Below are positions 1-7,623 of a stretch of 58,061 bases of DNA, one piece after another. Numbering within the stretch: the stretch's first letter is position 1; each line of letters begins with the position of its first letter. The translations under genes were made by a program, and so were the position numbers. The DNA comes from Hyphomicrobiales bacterium (GTDB lineage Bacteria; Pseudomonadota; Alphaproteobacteria; Rhizobiales; Aestuariivirgaceae): NCBI GenBank assembly GCA_025363755.1, contig JANYLQ010000059.1:1-58061 (forward strand), given 5' to 3'. The notes beneath the pieces were generated by a model. The model worked only from the letters and a program-made list of their open reading frames with translations, made no database searches and was not told the origin of the DNA.

Positions 1-1869
1 GGCGCCGCAAAAACCCTAGACGTTACCGCTGCAGGCAAAACTTACACATTAGGCAAAGACCCCGAGCTTACTTCTGCCAACGGAAACTGGATGTTGATGT
101 TGTCAGCTCCTTTGGCAGTGGGTTCTTATGACGTTACCGCAAATGTAACCGATGGCGGCAAGGCCACAGCAGCAGCCGCTGCTCCGGCAAAAATCGTTAT
201 TGAAGCTCCAAAAGCTGCTGAGGCCGCTCCTGCGCCAGTACCAGCAAAACCTGCTGTTATTTTGGCCGCACCAACAGTTACGGCGATCGTAACAAACAAC
301 AATCAACCTACAATAACCGGAACATATCCAACTGAAGCTGCAAAGCTGATAGTCGATTTGGGACCTACAACATATGTTCTAGGTGGGTCACCCGAACTGA
401 CAGCAGACCAAGGCAAATGGACATTGAAACTTGCTGCTGCATTGCCTGATGGTGAGATAAAAGCCATTGCTAAAGTTGAAGATGCAGACGGCAAATCCTC
501 AACATCTTCGGCTCCAGAATCAATCGTAATCGATACCAAAGCCCCCGAACCACCTGCTGTTACGGTTGTGCCAGCGGGTTCAGTTTGGCCTTATGCCATA
601 ACCGGCAAATGGGACGAGATGCCCGGTAATACGCTTGCTATCGATTTGAACAACAAATCATATGCAATGGGCAAGGACAGAGAGCTGATTTCTGATGGCA
701 AAGGCGCATTTACGTTTGTGCCGACAGAGATTTTGCCACCCGGCAAATATGATTTGAATCTGACTGAGACAGATGTTGCAGGCAACATAACCAAAATCAC
801 ACAAAAAGACGCTGTTGTTGTAGAGTCACAAGTACCAGCGCTTGTTGCAGAGCTGACCGCGCCAACGGTTGAAATTTCGAAATCCGATTCGGCTTTACCA
901 ACCGTCAAGGGAACGTGGCCAGCCGGTCTTGCAAAAAGTCTGACCGTTGCAGTCGGTGGCATTACTCACACACTGGGTAAAGACTTCGACCTGCTTTCGG
1001 ATACAAGTGGTAAGTGGACGTTAAAGCCGAAAGCCGAATTGGCAAATGGCACCTATGACGTGGTGACCACCATAACCGACGGTGCTGGCAAGACAATGAC
1101 CGATGCAACCAAAGACGAATTGACGGTCGATGTTGCGCCACCCCCGCCGCCGTCCCCTCCACCGCCTAAGCCAGCAATGGCTCTGGCTGAACCCACCGTT
1201 GAAGCCAGTACAGCCGATTCAGATCGTCCGACGGTAAAAGGCACTTGGCCAGCGGGTGTGGCAAAAACTTTGACGGTCGATCTTGATGGTGTGAAACACA
1301 AATTGGGCACAGATTTTGATCTGTTATCTGATGCGTCTGGCCACTGGACTTTGAAGCCAACAAAACCCGTTGTGAATGGCACATATGATGTTGTGGCTAC
1401 AGTAACGGATGGCGACAAACTATCAGTGTCGGACACCACCAAAAATGAATTGACGGTAAATGTGGCACCTCCGCCACCTGCACCGCCCGGAACTCAAGCT
1501 TATGACTGCGACGCAACACTGGCTCGTATCGCAGCGGTTTTCCCTGTCCGGTTTGATACAAACAAATCTGAAATGAAAACACCATACGATCTTGCGGTAA
1601 ATCAATATGCAGCGCTGCTCAAAGATCCACGCTGTCTGACATTAAAAATTCAAGTTGCGGGTCATGCTGATGAACGCGGTTCTGAGAGTTATAACCAAGG
1701 CCTGAGTGAACGCCGTGCAGCAACAGTCATCGAAGCATTGACCAAAGCTGGAATTGAAGGCGCGCGCCTGACAGGTGTGGGCTTCAGCAAAGATAAACCG
1801 CTCGATCCATCTCACACCGCAGATGCACATCGTAAAAATCGCCGTGCCGAATTTACGGTTATGAAATAA
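1..1869 (+). CDS. OmpA-family outer membrane protein with tandem Ig-like repeats (5' partial)
   Basis: The reading frame is open from base 1, so the N-terminus and any signal peptide lie outside the window. The visible 622 residues begin inside one Ig-like repeat and continue through about four more. Repeat hallmarks are PTVKGTWPAG, a T-L-x-V-D/G strand, G-x-D-F-D-L-L-S-D, W-T-L-K-P and G-T-Y-D-V-x-T-x-T-D-G. The last two repeats (about 850-1140 and 1180-1470) are the most alike, even at DNA level, which suggests recent duplication. They are separated by Pro-rich hinges. The C-terminal ~120 residues are an OmpA/MotB domain with GHADERGSESYNQGLS, the usual peptidoglycan-binding segment. A likely role is a surface or periplasmic protein anchored to peptidoglycan; the ligand of the Ig-like part is unknown. 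The next two genes follow closely and probably share the transcript. Confidence 0.85.
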   Translation, partial: GAAKTLDVTAAGKTYTLGKDPELTSANGNWMLMLSAPLAVGSYDVTANVTDGGKATAAAAAPAKIVIEAPKAAEAAPAPVPAKPAVILAAPTVTAIVTNNNQPTITGTYPTEAAKLIVDLGPTTYVLGGSPELTADQGKWTLKLAAALPDGEIKAIAKVEDADGKSSTSSAPESIVIDTKAPEPPAVTVVPAGSVWPYAITGKWDEMPGNTLAIDLNNKSYAMGKDRELISDGKGAFTFVPTEILPPGKYDLNLTETDVAGNITKITQKDAVVVESQVPALVAELTAPTVEISKSDSALPTVKGTWPAGLAKSLTVAVGGITHTLGKDFDLLSDTSGKWTLKPKAELANGTYDVVTTITDGAGKTMTDATKDELTVDVAPPPPPSPPPPKPAMALAEPTVEASTADSDRPTVKGTWPAGVAKTLTVDLDGVKHKLGTDFDLLSDASGHWTLKPTKPVVNGTYDVVATVTDGDKLSVSDTTKNELTVNVAPPPPAPPGTQAYDCDATLARIAAVFPVRFDTNKSEMKTPYDLAVNQYAALLKDPRCLTLKIQVAGHADERGSESYNQGLSERRAATVIEALTKAGIEGARLTGVGFSKDKPLDPSHTADAHRKNRRAEFTVMK

Positions 1870-1879
1870 AGGGAATCAC

Positions 1880-2011
1880 ATGAACGAGATTTTTAATTTC
1901 ACGAGCTCATCAATTATTTTCCAACATAATTGGGTGTGGTTGGCCTTGGCTTTTCTCATCGGTGCGTGGGTGGGCTACACCACGTGCATTCCGTCGAAAA
2001 AATCGAAATAA
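1880..2011 (+). CDS. Small single-pass membrane protein (43 aa), hypothetical
   Basis: This 44-codon frame starts with ATG 10 nt after the OmpA-family stop. An AGGGA ribosome-binding site overlaps the end of that gene (AAAGGGAATCACATG). The peptide begins MNEIFNFTSS, has one hydrophobic segment of about 20 residues (roughly residues 18-37, rich in W, L, A and G) and ends in a basic tail, SKKSK. This fits a small inner-membrane protein with a cytoplasmic C-terminus. It sits between the OmpA/Ig gene and the helix-hairpin-helix gene, with only 14 nt to the latter, so all three are probably co-translated. I do not recognise the family. Spacing, RBS and composition support a real gene. Confidence 0.6.
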   Translation: MNEIFNFTSSSIIFQHNWVWLALAFLIGAWVGYTTCIPSKKSK

Positions 2012-2025
2012 GGGGCGCGTAGAAA

Positions 2026-2604
2026 ATGGTACACTATCTGATTGAACTCGCGCTTTGGATTTTGGCGGCTTATTTCTTGGGTTGCCTTTTGGGTTGGGCG
2101 CTGCGGAACCTGTTTGGCACCGCCGATCAAACCGTTTCAGCTCCCGCAAAAGTCGTTACTTCACCAGCACCCACTTACGTTGCACCACCCGCCCCAATTG
2201 CTGTTGTTCCACCTCCAGCTCCAAAGCCATTTGTGGCACCGGTACCAATTACCGCTCCAACGCCAACCGATAAAATGGAACGTCCCAAGGGCCTCGCCGC
2301 AGCACGTGGCGGCAAGGCGGATGACTTGCAACGTATCAGTGGCATTGGACCAAAGAACGAGGGCATCCTCCATAATCTTGGTTTCTTCCACTTCGACCAA
2401 ATCGCTGAATGGACCGAAGCCCAAGTTGCTTGGGTTGACGATCATTTACGCTTTGGCGGTCGTATCAAGCGCGAAGAGTGGATCAAACAAGCTGGCCTAT
2501 TGGCTTCTGGTAAAGAAGCAGAGTTCACCAAGCTTTATGGCACAGGCGGATTGCGCAATGCCAAGGGTGAAACTCTTTCAGGATCACGCACACGCAAACC
2601 TTGA
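2026..2604 (+). CDS. Membrane-anchored helix-hairpin-helix (H3TH-like) protein
   Basis: A 192-aa protein with an N-terminal membrane segment (about residues 4-30, containing LALWILAAYFLGCLLGWAL), a Pro/Ala-rich linker (about 45-85) and a C-terminal domain with DDLQRISGIGPKNEGILHNLG. The I-x-G-I-G-P-x-x-E motif is the helix-hairpin-helix of the predicted flap-endonuclease-1-like 5' nuclease family (COG3743-like), which also occurs fused to or beside complex I and ribosomal proteins. The domain continues with W-T-E-A-Q-V-A-W-V-D-D-x-L-x-F-x-G-R-I-x-R-E-E-W, typical of that family. I see no acidic catalytic cluster, so nuclease activity should not be assumed; non-specific DNA or protein binding at the membrane is as likely. 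It is the last gene of the operon, followed by an intrinsic terminator. Confidence 0.75.
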   Translation: MVHYLIELALWILAAYFLGCLLGWALRNLFGTADQTVSAPAKVVTSPAPTYVAPPAPIAVVPPPAPKPFVAPVPITAPTPTDKMERPKGLAAARGGKADDLQRISGIGPKNEGILHNLGFFHFDQIAEWTEAQVAWVDDHLRFGGRIKREEWIKQAGLLASGKEAEFTKLYGTGGLRNAKGETLSGSRTRKP

Positions 2605-2623
2605 TAACTATATTCTAATTGAG

Positions 2624-2652
2624 AAGGGCCGATTGTTGATCGGCCCTTTTTT
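2624..2652 (+). terminator. Rho-independent terminator of the OmpA/Ig operon
   Basis: A 10-bp perfect stem AAGGGCCGAT / ATCGGCCCTT with a 5-nt loop is followed directly by a run of T (six T to 2652). It lies 20 nt after the stop at 2604 and before the convergent slt gene. The reverse orientation lacks a good T-run, so it mainly serves the plus strand. Confidence 0.85.
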
Positions 2653-2664
2653 ATAAAATAATGC

Positions 2665-4758
2665 TCAATTACAAGACGTAACCAAAGCGCCAATCGAACC
2701 ACCCTCGCAGCTCGGTTCAGCCGAAACAGCACCAGTACTGGCAACGGTAATATCAGCTGGCGTTCCGCGTTTTAAATCAACCGTCATCGGACGCACACTT
2801 TCAGGTGCCAAACGGGAGCGATAAACATGCACATTCTGCATTACCTTCTGCACATATTGCCGCGTTTCATTGAACGGAATGCATTCAACCCAATCAATCG
2901 GATCAACTTGGCCACCACGCGGATCACCATATTCATCAACCCATTCACGCGAACGTCGCGGGCCCGCATTATAAGCCACTAACGTCAAAACATATGAGCC
3001 GTTAAAATCAGAAACCAAATCGGCCAAATGTGCTGCACCAAGCTTCACATTGTAAGCCGGATCAGATTTCAAACTGCCGGGATTGAACGCGACGCGGTAT
3101 TGCCGCGCCACCAAACGCGCAGTTCCAGGCATCAGCTGCATCAAACCTTGCGCACCAACCGAGCTGCCCGCATTGGGATCAAACTCGCTCTCTTGGCGTG
3201 AAAGTGCAAACACCAAAGACTTCTCAATCGGCTTTCCAATCTGCGACCAATTTGGAAGCCCGCGTACCGGATAGGACCACGAGTCAATGTCAATGCCGCG
3301 CTGCCCTGCCGCTTTGGCCAAACGCAACGCCCAAGATGTGCCAGCGGTGTTCTGCACAACAGCAGCAACAGCGTTCATCTCATCAGAATTTTTAAACCGA
3401 CTGGCCAAAGACCAAAGGAAAATGTTGAGTTGGTTCTTGGTAGCAACTTGCGCCATGATGCGGAATGCACGAACCACTTCATCCTGATCAACACGCGCCT
3501 GCGCACCAGCAGAAGCAGTGCCGCCATTGATCGATTCAGGCTTGTTTCCAAGCCCAATCTGCTCGCGCGCCAATTGACCGTAATATACAGTTGAATATTG
3601 TGCAGCATCTTTGAAAGCAATTTGAGCCGTGGCTTTATCACCAAGTGCCAAGTAGGCACGGCCAATCCAATAGGCCGCACGCGCTTTATCAGTACGACTT
3701 TCGGCAAGCTCTTGAAGTTTGACAAAGTGCTTCATGCCAATCTCTGGCTTCTTCAAATAGCGAAGCGCCACCCAGCCCGACATAAACTCAGCTTCGATAG
3801 CACTATCGCCAATCACCAATCCATGATTATGCGCAATCTGGTAAGCCGCATTCCAACTGGCTGAATGATTAGGGCCAACAGAATGCAATGTTACAATCTT
3901 GCGCTCCATCCACCACGCTTGCGGGTCACCCATTGCTGAGGCATCACTTGGCACACTCGCCAATATACTGCGCGCCTTGGCATAGAGTTCTTTCTTACGG
4001 TAAAAACGCGTCAGGGCATATTTCATACCCATATCGCTTTTGGCAGCAGAAGACAGCGCATCATATCTTTTATCAGCGCCGTTTTGAAAACTGATCAGGC
4101 TTTGTGCAACTTTGCCCGCATTCACAAAATCGCCACCTAAAAACCGTGCAATACGAATTGCCGCATTTGGTGACTGTGCAAACACGAGTTTTGAAAAACG
4201 TAAACGATGGTCTGAGGTGTTGAGCTGTCCACCAAATTCACCAAGAATTTTTTGTTCAAGCTGCGCATCAACATCAGGGTTGCCCCATGCTTTGCGCAAC
4301 CAAGTTTTACCTTTCGCTGAGTCGCCTGATCCATAATAAGCACGAGCCATTGCAAGCATGCCATATGGAGTAGCTGGAACGCGATCGCTGAAATATTCAA
4401 TTACTGTGGAAGCATTCTGATTGTTTTCGTAAAGCGCTTGTTCCGCACGTTTCAGTAATGTTTCTGTGAGTGGCCATTTTGGCGCGGCGTTTAGAAAATC
4501 ATGAATGCGCTCATAACCAGCTTGCGCTCCGTGATCGCGCAAAAACAACAGTTCAACTAGTTTAATCGCAGCCTGATCTCCAGACTGCTTAGCTATTGCA
4601 CCGGCACCCAAATAATCACCTGTGAGCGCCATTTTTACAGCCTGAACCGCCAAACCTGAAGGCATGGCCAGTGCTGGCGCAGACAAGGGCAGGGAGAACG
4701 CAGCAACGCTACCGATCAACCCGCTCAAAAACATGCGCCGTGAAACCAACTTCGTCAT
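2665..4758 (-). CDS. slt: Soluble lytic murein transglycosylase (Slt/GH23) with Tat-like signal
   Basis: Cleaves the MurNAc-GlcNAc bond of peptidoglycan in the periplasm, giving 1,6-anhydro ends. The C-terminal SLT domain shows ALSRQESEFDPNAGS (catalytic Glu near residue 520), GAQGLMQLMPGTA, and later LVAYNAGP, all hallmarks of family 1 transglycosylases. The long N-terminal part is helical and TPR-like, as in the Slt70 U-domain. The ATG at 4758 is chosen because it places SRRMFLSGLIG and a hydrophobic stretch ending APALA at the N-terminus. This twin-arginine plus hydrophobic core suggests Tat export, with cleavage near residue 30. An upstream in-frame ATG at 4839 would add 27 hydrophilic residues and bury the signal. 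The product is about 697 aa. It is transcribed alone, divergent from dapA. Confidence 0.9.
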   Translation of the reverse strand: MTKLVSRRMFLSGLIGSVAAFSLPLSAPALAMPSGLAVQAVKMALTGDYLGAGAIAKQSGDQAAIKLVELLFLRDHGAQAGYERIHDFLNAAPKWPLTETLLKRAEQALYENNQNASTVIEYFSDRVPATPYGMLAMARAYYGSGDSAKGKTWLRKAWGNPDVDAQLEQKILGEFGGQLNTSDHRLRFSKLVFAQSPNAAIRIARFLGGDFVNAGKVAQSLISFQNGADKRYDALSSAAKSDMGMKYALTRFYRKKELYAKARSILASVPSDASAMGDPQAWWMERKIVTLHSVGPNHSASWNAAYQIAHNHGLVIGDSAIEAEFMSGWVALRYLKKPEIGMKHFVKLQELAESRTDKARAAYWIGRAYLALGDKATAQIAFKDAAQYSTVYYGQLAREQIGLGNKPESINGGTASAGAQARVDQDEVVRAFRIMAQVATKNQLNIFLWSLASRFKNSDEMNAVAAVVQNTAGTSWALRLAKAAGQRGIDIDSWSYPVRGLPNWSQIGKPIEKSLVFALSRQESEFDPNAGSSVGAQGLMQLMPGTARLVARQYRVAFNPGSLKSDPAYNVKLGAAHLADLVSDFNGSYVLTLVAYNAGPRRSREWVDEYGDPRGGQVDPIDWVECIPFNETRQYVQKVMQNVHVYRSRLAPESVRPMTVDLKRGTPADITVASTGAVSAEPSCEGGSIGALVTSCN

Positions 4759-4966
4759 TTCTTTTTCTTTACCAGCTTCACTCAAAAAATTACAATCTAC
4801 AAACGGGCTAGAAGGCAAATGAGACGGAGTTTTGGCCAATTTCAGCCATCCTCATGTCTTGCCGTTCGCCAGCGGGCGGACTATGGTGCCGCTCCCCGTG
4901 GGGCTCGGTCAAACCAGCAACATAGGTGGACATGGTTTCTAACTTCTTACTTTTATGAGGTCTCTC

Positions 4967-5848
4967 GTGCAGTTTAAGGGCTCTATCCCAGCTTTGATCA
5001 CTCCAATGAAGAATGGTGCTTTTGATGAAGCAGCATTCCGCAAATTTGTGGGATGGCAGATTAAACAGGGCAGCCATGGTCTGGTTCCTGTCGGAACAAC
5101 AGGCGAAAGCCCTACTTTAACGCCAGAAGAACACAAAGCTGTCGTCAAAATCTGCGTCGCTGAGGCCGCAGGCAGGGTGCCTGTGATTGCAGGTGCTGGT
5201 TCAAACAACACAGCCGAAGCGATTGAATACACCAAGCACGCTAAAGCGGCAGGTGCTGATGCAGCACTTGTTGTCGTACCCTATTACAACAAACCAACCC
5301 AAGACGGCATTTACGCACATTATAAGGCAATCGCCGAAGCCGTCGACATTCCGATTATTGTTTATAACGTGCCAGGCCGCACAGTTGCCAACATATCAGT
5401 TGAAACTTTGGCGCGCCTTTCGCACGATTTCAAAAACATTGTTGGTACCAAGGATGCATCAGCAGATCTCACACGCCCTTCTAGGCAGCGCTTGATGTCT
5501 GGTGAGAAATTCATCCAGCTTTCAGGTGAAGATGGAACGGCTTTGGGTTTTAACGCACATGGCGGTGTTGGCTGCATTTCAGTTACCGCGAATGTGGCAC
5601 CAAGGCTCTGTGCTGATTTACAAGCGGCTACTCTGAAAGGTGACTATGCAGCAGCCCTTCAACTTCAAGATCGTTTGATGCCACTGCATCATGCTCTGTT
5701 TGTTGAAGCCAGCCCAGGCCCTGTGAAATATGCCGCAAGCCTGCTTGGTCTTTGCGAGGCAGAAACACGTCTGCCGCTTATTCCAGTGATTGATAGTACA
5801 AAGCATTTGGTGCGTGAAGCACTCATCCACGCGGGTCTGCTGAACTGA
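4967..5848 (+). CDS. dapA: 4-hydroxy-tetrahydrodipicolinate synthase
   Basis: Condenses pyruvate with aspartate semialdehyde in the diaminopimelate/lysine pathway; cytoplasmic TIM barrel. Visible motifs are [11 protein letters not shown], the Tyr in VYNVPGRT, and the Schiff-base Lys in [11 protein letters not shown] prefer the GTG start at 4967 (M-Q-F-K-G-S-I-P) because a TGAGG Shine-Dalgarno lies 6 nt before it, and it gives 293 aa, the usual DapA length. The in-frame ATG at 4955 would add four residues (MRSL) and has no evident RBS. smpB follows 1 nt after the stop, and folK 1 nt after that, forming a tight three-gene operon. The dapA-smpB pairing is common in alphaproteobacteria. Confidence 0.95.
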   Translation: MQFKGSIPALITPMKNGAFDEAAFRKFVGWQIKQGSHGLVPVGTTGESPTLTPEEHKAVVKICVAEAAGRVPVIAGAGSNNTAEAIEYTKHAKAAGADAALVVVPYYNKPTQDGIYAHYKAIAEAVDIPIIVYNVPGRTVANISVETLARLSHDFKNIVGTKDASADLTRPSRQRLMSGEKFIQLSGEDGTALGFNAHGGVGCISVTANVAPRLCADLQAATLKGDYAAALQLQDRLMPLHHALFVEASPGPVKYAASLLGLCEAETRLPLIPVIDSTKHLVREALIHAGLLN

Positions 5849-5849
5849 T

Positions 5850-6347
5850 ATGTCGTCAAAAGCCGGTGGCGCAAAAGCTTCGCGAAAACAAGACGGCATC
5901 AAGGTGGTGGCTGAAAACCGCCGCGGCCGCTACGATTATGAAATATTGCAAACTTTCGAAGCCGCTATTGAACTGAAAGGTTCGGAGGTTAAATCTCTGC
6001 GCGTCGGCCACATCAATCTGGGTGAATCCTATGCGGCGATGAAAGGTACTGAACTTTTTCTTCTCAATGCAAACGTACCCGAATATCGCGAAGCCAACCG
6101 TTTCAATCACGAACAAAAACGCCCGCGCAAGCTGCTGCTTCACCGCAAGGAGATTGATCGCTTGTCTGTCGGCGTATTGCGCGAAGGCCTGACCATCATT
6201 CCTCTTAAAATGTTTTTCAATCCACGCGGCCGTGTGAAAGTCGATATTGCATTGGCACGCGGCAAGAAGACTGTCGATAAACGTGAGACAATCAAGATTC
6301 GCGATTGGAACCGCGAGAAATCGCGCGTACTGCGCGACCGCGGATAA
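5850..6347 (+). CDS. smpB: SsrA-binding protein (tmRNA partner)
   Basis: Binds tmRNA and delivers it to stalled ribosomes for trans-translation. The 165-aa product has [21 protein letters not shown] and the basic C-terminal tail [14 protein letters not shown], all typical of SmpB. The start ATG follows the dapA stop with a 1-nt gap. folK begins 1 nt after its stop, so the three genes are co-transcribed. The tmRNA gene itself was not found in the window. Confidence 0.95.
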   Translation: MSSKAGGAKASRKQDGIKVVAENRRGRYDYEILQTFEAAIELKGSEVKSLRVGHINLGESYAAMKGTELFLLNANVPEYREANRFNHEQKRPRKLLLHRKEIDRLSVGVLREGLTIIPLKMFFNPRGRVKVDIALARGKKTVDKRETIKIRDWNREKSRVLRDRG

Positions 6348-6348
6348 A

Positions 6349-6822
6349 ATGATCCTCGTCGCACTTGGCAGCAATAAAAGCGGCCCATGGGGAACACCCG
6401 AACAGACCGTAAAGCGCGCAATGCTTGAACTCAACAGTGGCCCAACAAAAGTCAAAGTCGCATCGTCGCTTATCCAAACAGCACCATTTGGGATCATCAA
6501 CCAACCGAGTTTTGTTAACGCGGTTGCTTGCATCGAAACCGCACTATCACCCAACGCATTGCTACGCCGCCTTCATATGATCGAACGGGTCGCTGGCCGC
6601 AGGCGGGGCAGGCGGTGGGGGCCGAGAACTCTTGATCTCGACTTGATTGACTATAATGGCCAGCAGATTGCCCAGAAAGGACGATTGCAAAAGGCGCTCG
6701 TTCTTCCGCATCCAGGAATAGCCATGCGCTTGTTTGTATTAGAACCAATCGCAGAAATCGCACCTCTTTGGAAACATCCTGTAAACCATAAAACCGCAGT
6801 CTCAATGATTCAGAAACTATAA
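6349..6822 (+). CDS. folK: 2-amino-4-hydroxy-6-hydroxymethyldihydropteridine diphosphokinase
   Basis: Transfers pyrophosphate from ATP to 6-hydroxymethyl-dihydropterin in folate synthesis. The 157-aa protein starts MILVALGSNKSGPWG, has the early GSN motif, SSLIQTAPFG and the HPPK signature GPRTLDLDLI (the two Asp bind Mg), followed by LPHPGIAMR. The frame is open further upstream, but the ATG at 6349, 1 nt after smpB, gives the normal HPPK start and length. Last gene of the dapA-smpB-folK operon. Confidence 0.93.
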   Translation: MILVALGSNKSGPWGTPEQTVKRAMLELNSGPTKVKVASSLIQTAPFGIINQPSFVNAVACIETALSPNALLRRLHMIERVAGRRRGRRWGPRTLDLDLIDYNGQQIAQKGRLQKALVLPHPGIAMRLFVLEPIAEIAPLWKHPVNHKTAVSMIQKL

Positions 6823-6895
6823 GATTTAAGTCAGACTTAAGCCACTTCCTGCATTTTAGAGGGCGGGGACGGATAATCCGTCAGGTGGAAAATAA

Positions 6896-7525
6896 ATGCA
6901 TAAATTATTTCTGCGCGCCAGTTTTGCAGCACTAATGTTTGCGCAAGCGCAGGCAGCACAAATTCAATTTGCTCCAGACACATTCGTTATTCTTGGTGGA
7001 ATCCAAGATACGCAAGTTGCCAGTGCAACAAAGCCAACTGGCCTTCCAACCCAGAAATTTAATGATGATGTTTCGGGCCCAGATCGCGCCATCATAAATT
7101 TTGAAACCACTTTAGCACCCGGTTCAATCTTGGTGCGCACTGCTGAACGCAAACTCTATTTCATTTTGCCAAATGGCCAAGCCATTATGTATAGGGTAGG
7201 GGTAGGCCGCGAGGGCTTTTCTTGGTCAGGAAGGAACGAAATCAGCCGTAAAGCCGTTTGGCCCAAATGGACGCCGCCGAAAGTCATGATCAAGCGTGAG
7301 GCCGAACGCGGTCATATTATTCCAGACTTCATGGAAGGTGGTGCCAACAATCCCTTGGGTGCACGTGCACTCTATATTGGCGGCACAGATTTTCGCATCC
7401 ATGGCACAACACAGCCATGGAGTATCGGTCATGCAGTATCATCTGGTTGTATCCGTATGCTGAATGAGCACGTTATTGATCTTTATGACCGTGTGAAGGT
7501 CGGTGCAAAAATCGTCGTTGAATAA
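6896..7525 (+). CDS. L,D-transpeptidase (YkuD domain), exported
   Basis: Forms 3-3 peptidoglycan cross-links or attaches proteins to peptidoglycan in the periplasm. The 209-aa product has a signal peptide (MHKLFLRASFAALMFAQAQA). Its YkuD domain runs from about residue 75 to the end, with the catalytic motif RIHGTTQPWSIGHAVSSGCI: the catalytic Cys in SSGC and the His in the H-x-V-S-S-G-C pattern. AGGTGG before the ATG serves as RBS. It is separated from folK by 73 nt, which contain a short inverted repeat TTAAGTC-a-GACTTAA near 6826-6840. The next gene is also cell-wall related. Confidence 0.9.
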   Translation: MHKLFLRASFAALMFAQAQAAQIQFAPDTFVILGGIQDTQVASATKPTGLPTQKFNDDVSGPDRAIINFETTLAPGSILVRTAERKLYFILPNGQAIMYRVGVGREGFSWSGRNEISRKAVWPKWTPPKVMIKREAERGHIIPDFMEGGANNPLGARALYIGGTDFRIHGTTQPWSIGHAVSSGCIRMLNEHVIDLYDRVKVGAKIVVE

Positions 7526-7623
7526 TTTTCAAACAATTTTTGTAAAAACGTCCGTCATAAACTCTCCCTTAACCTAAACAACGTATTTATAAACTGAGTT
7601 AGTTTGTATCGGAGTTTGTGAGT

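Noticed and set aside
2042-2656. Long plus-strand ORF (204 aa) overlapping the helix-hairpin-helix gene
   Set aside because: Out-of-frame shadow of 2026-2604 that reads through the terminator; low-complexity His/Leu/Pro translation.
4808-5077. Minus-strand ORF of 89 aa between slt and dapA
   Set aside because: No RBS, no recognisable family, and it overlaps the dapA start; it is explained by the G+C-rich intergenic block.
5856-6554. Minus-strand ORF of 232 aa antisense to smpB/folK
   Set aside because: Both plus-strand genes are certain; this frame has no family or RBS.
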